Assembly (NCBI RefSeq): GCF_040115645.1
Contig: NC_089562.1
Location: 3,472,001 to 3,536,000 of the forward strand
DNA: 64,000 bases
Direction: 5' to 3'
Source of the DNA: Euwallacea fornicatus
Taxonomy: Eukaryota; Arthropoda; Insecta; Coleoptera; Curculionidae
This document shows, one piece after another, positions 58,650 through 64,000 of the stretch (position 1 is the first letter of the stretch; every line of letters begins with the position of its first letter). The notes below the pieces were generated by a model. It was not told the origin of the DNA, did no database searches, and saw only the letters and a program-made list of their open reading frames with translations. A program made the position numbers and the translations under genes.

Positions 58650-61600
58650 CCAGCGAAAATTAAAAAAATCGATTATAATACTCATAAAGAAATGCTATCT
58701 GGTGAGTTATTCGTGTCTTTGTTTAAATACTTCTCTGTTCTCAATTTTTTTTTGTTAATTTCTTCATATTTATTTCTGTCCAATTTCTTTTAACGTTTTG
58801 TTTCTAACAACGTGAATGGTGTTAAAAGATGAATCAAAGTTAAACATATTTTAAAATTTTGTTATTCGAATTTAGTTCAGATTATGACGAACTACCAAAA
58901 TCAACCTCCCTCAAAACTGTAAGAAAAAATAAACATTGAAGAAAAGTAATGTAATAGAATTGAATTAAAATAAATTTCAGACAGATCCGAGAACTCCGTT
59001 TTACCCATTGGTGTGATTGCCTTCAACATTTACTTTACCTCTTCTTTGAAGACACTCACCATAAAAGCTATATATTCCCTGTAAATTTGTGCAGAGTTGT
59101 CTCCACTTTTAATCAGTAGTTTTGCCGCCTCTGATCTTTCTTGTGAGCAGATCTAAGATTGTAACTGAAATCGTCTGGAGAAGTTCCTTTTAAATGGGTT
59201 TCAAGGGAATCAGATCGAATTAAAGACCATGAAAGCATTTGGACAATATTGAAGCAGAGGGTTGGAAAACCGGCAAATAAATCGGGATTTGTTGTCAAGG
59301 AAATACTGAAATTTAATCAGATTTTTTTATCATCAGTTAAAGTCTGCTGACAAGTACATGAAAATAGAAAAAGCGATTTCAATAAAGTATTGAGTCCCGA
59401 AAAAATGATCGATTTGCCAAGTGTTCGTGACAACTCACACAAATGGAAATCCGTGTAACAAATATTTCTCCTATTCGACGAATGAACGGTCTGAGGCCAT
59501 ATGTTACCCTCTTGCTCTATAATAACTCTAATGTTATCATATTCTACACTGGATTTCTTAAATGAGTATAATAGCTTCCTCACGCCCTGGGGCTTAGTTT
59601 ATAATGTATATACTACATATTTGCAATTTAAAACGTTATTAAACCAACACCTACCGAGGAAATGGGCTTTGCTAGCCGTTAAAGATTCAGAACACCTCAA
59701 TTCATTCTCGTTTTAAACGTTTCAATTATTTATCTCGTCGGTAATTAATGATTAAATATTTGCAGACTCCAGGCATGTACTTAATAACAATACTTGGATC
59801 GTTTACCTACATTTAGTTTTAGATTAGGATCTCTGAACGGTGAAATGTTACATTACTGAATGACGATTATATTGAATTTTCAACATAAAATGAACACCGA
59901 AATGTAATGCCAACGCAAACAAATCAACTGTCGTCGAATCTCGGATCGCGTCAAGCTGTTTTGCATCAGCGTTAAAAACTATTAGTATTTGTACGTTTAT
60001 TGCTAATTACTATTACAGTAAAAAACAATATGACACTTTTATTATTTCTCGCGACTAAAACAGCTGTTTTGGGCCAGAAATAAACCGTATAAATTCGCTT
60101 CATTCTCGTCTATTTATAACATTTTGAACAATTGTTGTAAACATGAAGGCTAACATTTAATATGAATAGAAAAAAACGGAATTTAGCAATATGGCCTCAT
60201 AAGGGCCACGACGGCCATCTTGCGATGTCCTTGTCTCGTTCATTTGACAGCTGAAAATATCGGCCATGCGTTCCTGACGAGACGAATGTCCCCTTGTTGC
60301 CAATTCCTCAGAGGTGACTGATCCTCAAACGAATTTGATTCCAATATCCGGAATGCGACGGTGGTGTAAGTTCATAATATTTTGCATATGTTAAGTGCAA
60401 TAACTCAACATAATATTTGTAGTCCTAATACGGCGCCCATAATTGCGAAAATGTAAAATTAATAAGACATATTCGATTATCCGCATACCTGCAGAATAGT
60501 CCGCATTTGCCAGTTTAAAAAAATATTCTAATTCCGTATAAGATCATGTAAATTCGCCCCTCTTTGACCAAATCTATCTCTTATCTTCTTCAACACCACC
60601 ATAATTAAGTACGAGCTTGTGGCATCCCTACAGAGGTTCTTTCATAGATATTTTAATTCAAGTTAGTACTAAATCCGTGAGGGCAATACCATTATTCTTG
60701 GTCATTTGCAAACTGAATATTCATGTAAGTTCAGGTTAAATTGCGAATTTGCAGCGAAATTGTAAAGTTCAGGAAAATTGAGCAATCTATACAAAATTAA
60801 TAATAGCATAATAAATAAACTTGTAAAAAAACTTGAGCAATAGAAAACCAGGAAGAGGACAGAATGGTGTATGTTATTAGTATAAACCCATAGTCCTGTT
60901 TTTTATAAGACTCGAACGACATGCCGCAGGCGCAAAAATTCGTGCATGACAACATTACATTTCAGAGAAAAATGCAAATCTAGAAACACTAATTGTAATG
61001 ATAAACAGATAACGCGAATAAACAGATAATCAGGGTGTCAAACCAAAACGTTTACGATAATAGTATAATTTTCGAACGAACGAAACTAACTACAAACTAG
61101 AATTTCATATCTAGAAACCCTGTTAGAGGCTGCAAACAATGAACCCAGAAAGGGAAATAACAAAATGAGAAGATTTAAAAATTAATTAGTGATAATAGCA
61201 TTACATCGGAAAGAAGATTACACAGCTGGAAACGTTATTTGGGACTAGAACCAAGGCCGCTGAATCGGTAAAAAAACACGGGTGGACAGTAATTTGAAGA
61301 AATTACATATGATACTAGTATAATTTCAGGGAAAATTTGAATGTTTTTTCAAAAAATTTGAGAAGTCTGACAACTTGGCATTCGTCAAATTTGCAGCGCC
61401 CAATTAATAACAGGGGCAATTAATATTGCCTGATTGCCCTTTACTCCGTTTTAGTGTTTCGAGCAACTCGATCCTCACAGTGACGCGTATGTTGTAAACC
61501 CTTGATAGATTAATAAGTTTTAATACTCTATTCAAGTCTACCTTCTGGGATGTGAGAACTATCGAAGGTGCCGCAAACTTCAGCAATTAATTACGGCGAA

Positions 61601-61768
61601 ATTACTGCCCATTTAAGCCAAACAGTCCCATAGAGCTCCCTAATAATAAGATTACAATGTAAACTTGCATAATGAATATACCAAACGGCCGCAAATAGGG
61701 CTTTCAATTTATCACCCTTCCTGAAACTGAACCTTTAGTTTGGGCTTACGGAAGCAGATTTGCCAGTT

Positions 61769-62125
61769 TCAAACTAAGGATCGCGTCGTATCGGCATAAA
61801 ACACGAATTTTCCATTAACCGCCAACCGCACCATTAATCTAGGCCCAGATTTATCCCATCGAACTATCGCTTCACCAACATAACAGATAAAACCCGAGTT
61901 TAGCTGAATTATGGCGGTTATTTCTTGAAGGGCCGATACCTTTGGGATGACTTTCAATGGGATATCAAATCGCGCTTGTACGAGGGCTTGCAGAAGCTTA
62001 ATGAGGTTGCTGAGGTAACGAAAGTCTGCTGGTGACCTGAAGCTGTCGTCACCGCTTCTTAAGCCAGAAGTAACCCCGGAAATAATCGGTTGCCACAAAC
62101 AGACCGCGTAACAAGTGTATTTGAA
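61769..62125 (-). other. Unidentified 118-codon open frame
   Basis: The frame is open from a TAG at 62128 to a stop at 61771-61769 and has no ATG near its start. It is more GC-rich than its surroundings and looks protein-like (LWQPIISGVTSGLRSGDDSF, later PRLMVRLAVNGKFVFYAD). No family is recognised. A weak acceptor-like ggcctaatag precedes it in phase 0, so it could be a last exon of a gene or a decayed mobile element. It is reported because it stands out from the background. Confidence 0.25.
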
Positions 62126-62331
62126 CTATTAGGCCGTTGAAGTACCTCAGTTTCTAAAGCCTTCAACCCGACGAGCTTTGTTGGGAAATTGCCTTTCAAT
62201 GTTATTTAAATATTAAATTAATTACCAAGATGTTGTCTAAAAAACCTAAAATCCTCTACAAGGGTGCCTGGAATTCACTCTTTGATTAATAACACTGAAA
62301 TTACATATACGTATACTTACATATACACATA

Positions 62332-62730
62332 TACAGGATGTCTGCAAAAGTTGATATAAAACTTTAAGGAGGTGGAAATAGAACTGAAAATAAATAAAAA
62401 AAATCCTATAATCGTTGGCCCGGTGGAGCATTGTTGCTAAGATGTGACCCTCCAAACGAGTCTCCCAATTTGGATATTTTTTAAAATAACTTTTTTTTCT
62501 TATGAAGATAATGAAATAAAAATTTTAGGTAATAATTACACCATAAGGGTCTTTAACTATCAAAAAAAAAAAAAAAAAAGTTTTATTTAATCCAAATGAT
62601 GGGACCCCTTTGGAGGGCCATATCTCAATAACAGTGCTCCGTCGGATCAATGAGTATAGGAACTTTTTTTACTAGTTTTGATTCTAATATCACCTCCTTA
62701 AGTTTTGTACCAACTTTTCCAAACACCGTA
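62332..62730. mobile_element. Non-autonomous DNA transposon (MITE) with ~48-bp inverted repeats
   Basis: The left end begins TACAGGATGTCTGCAAAAGT and continues to AAACTTTAAGGAGGTG. The right end, reverse-complemented, begins TACGGTGTTTGGAAAAGTTG and continues to AAACTTAAGGAGGTG. The two arms match over about 48 bp with scattered differences and are bounded by TA, suggesting a Tc1/mariner-type TA target. The 399 bp between and including them have no coding capacity and include a long A run. No autonomous partner is visible in the window; the Tc1 element at 24602 has different ends. Confidence 0.85.
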
Positions 62731-64000
62731 CACATAACGTAAAATAAACACTTTGATTGGTATTACTACAGAATGCCCTTTATAAGGGCCTCAAGCATTT
62801 CCATATGGAGCTCCACGCCCTAGTCTGCGTCTAACGGTATTCACCTTTATGACTTCCCAGTCTAATATCGTTGGAAATTCGAGCTTACTTAACCAGACGC
62901 ATCATAATTATGCGACATAAGCAAGTTGCAGGAAATCGATGGCTTCCTGCCTCGGTTCTTAATATTCATGGTGCAAAACCCAATGAAAAATTTAAATATT
63001 CATTATAGTTTGTTGACTTGTAGGAATAAAGTAGAGGTGATATATGAAGAGCCATTAAAATGGCCGTTGTTCATGTATTTATATTGTGTCGATCTGAGAA
63101 TTATAATATGTAATTGGTGATCTTGTCTCAATTAATTCTAGTCTCGTCTGATGTCAGATACATTTCTTCAAATGATTTAATTCGTTAACCCACCTAACCT
63201 GAACAATTTATATCGGACAACAACATTTGAAGCAGCAATTCGAGGATATCAGACATCTGCGAATACAACATGGCCTAGAAGAACTTGAAGAAAAATGTAC
63301 ACAGTAAGTCAAATAGCTGGGCGAGACAAAATGTAGACAAATTTTGTCAGAAAATTAGATTTTTTTACAGATCTAGGACAACAAAATAACATGGAATAAC
63401 GTAGTCCAGAATATGTGTAGTAGGCGAAATATTTTGATTAAAAAAAAGTTAGATAAAAATACTAGAAATTTCTAGAAAATACTAAAAAATCCTCAGTTAC
63501 CTATAAATCAGCCATATCTTACGAGAGCAAACATGTAAACAGGTAATTTGCAGCTGAAATCTGAGACTATAAGATGACAGAGAATTTTAAAATAACATAG
63601 ATTTTAGATAAAAGTATCAGAAAATTTAAATATCTCTCTCTTCAGCTGCTTGATTCCCCTATTTCAAATTTTCGAACAAGCATCTGAAGTAGTGATTAAA
63701 CGCAGAAGTCTGGGGCTACAAGTTAGAAAAGAGAATTCGCAACTTTTAAATGAATCTTTCAATTTTTAGCGTTTTATTTATTCAAAATTTGAGTGCTCTA
63801 TTATTAAAGCGTTTAATACGTTTTTTTTTTAATATCTAAAATTTAAATGTTTCAATGAATACAATGAAAAAGGTAATGAAATTTCCACCAACTAATAACC
63901 CCATTTACATTCCATGTCGGACAAATCCGAGGACAAAACACCCAACTCCAGCACTTTTCTAGATATTTTATGGCGAGAGCTGTCGTGCATGGAAACACGC

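Larger units (their letters stand above)
54991..64000. other. Right-hand 9 kb with no confident gene
   Basis: Sequence upstream of NOS1AP. It contains an AT microsatellite, a MITE near the right side and three open frames with no known relatives (55095-55298 plus, 57755-58066 plus, 61769-62125 minus). Around 60180-60370 there is a slightly GC-richer patch with three GCCAT cores and a GGT|GTAAGT donor-like site, possibly an untranslated first exon of something to the right. None of this is enough to call a gene. Confidence 0.5.

Noticed and set aside
63200..63290. Plus-strand frame reading QQHLKQQFEDIRHLRIQHGL, then EELEEKCT before a GTAAGT
   Set aside because: It looks coiled-coil-like and ends at a good donor, but there is a stop just upstream and no ATG or AG acceptor between, so no valid exon can be built.
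1..64000. CRISPR arrays, operons, prophage or endogenous virus genes
   Set aside because: No regularly spaced direct repeats, no bacterial gene layout and no viral protein motifs were seen; the gene structure is eukaryotic.

Overview
The window looks like nuclear DNA of an insect. It is AT-rich, its genes are broken into short exons with GT-AG introns (some only 52-62 bp) alongside introns of several kilobases, and it carries Tc1/mariner-type DNA transposons. The protein family members resemble insect forms; a beetle or similar holometabolous insect is my guess, and the species cannot be named from the sequence.

Two protein genes account for almost all recognisable coding sequence, both on the minus strand. 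On the left, positions about 9198 down to 1892 hold five 5' exons (298 codons, all splice phases matching) of a Tmc gene, a transmembrane channel-like protein of mechanosensory cells. The exons run from the start methionine to the first transmembrane helix, and the gene continues past the left edge.

Upstream of it on the same strand lies a roughly 41 kb gene for the insect homologue of NOS1AP/CAPON, an adaptor with an N-terminal PTB domain and a central coiled coil. Nine exons from 54581 to 16874 join in frame to give 633 residues. Two features suggest isoform diversity. A second terminal exon (13732-13511) has its own poly(A) signal and a C-terminus of PDZ-ligand form. A 250-codon candidate alternative first exon (32315-31566) would replace most of the PTB domain with a basic, disordered region carrying a canonical PCNA-interacting (PIP-box) motif.

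The large introns hold a tRNA-Ser(GCT) gene on the opposite strand (43954-44035), a decayed Tc1-like element with intact terminal inverted repeats (24602-26122), three defective copies of one mariner family (about 11.9 kb, 21.6-22.7 kb and 35.1 kb), and a diffuse repeat family marked by ATATCTCGG and ACGTCATTTT motifs.

The right-hand 9 kb (55-64 kb) shows no convincing gene. It has an AT microsatellite, a roughly 400 bp MITE with about 48 bp inverted repeats, and a few orphan open frames. No viral genes, CRISPR arrays or bacterial-type features were seen.
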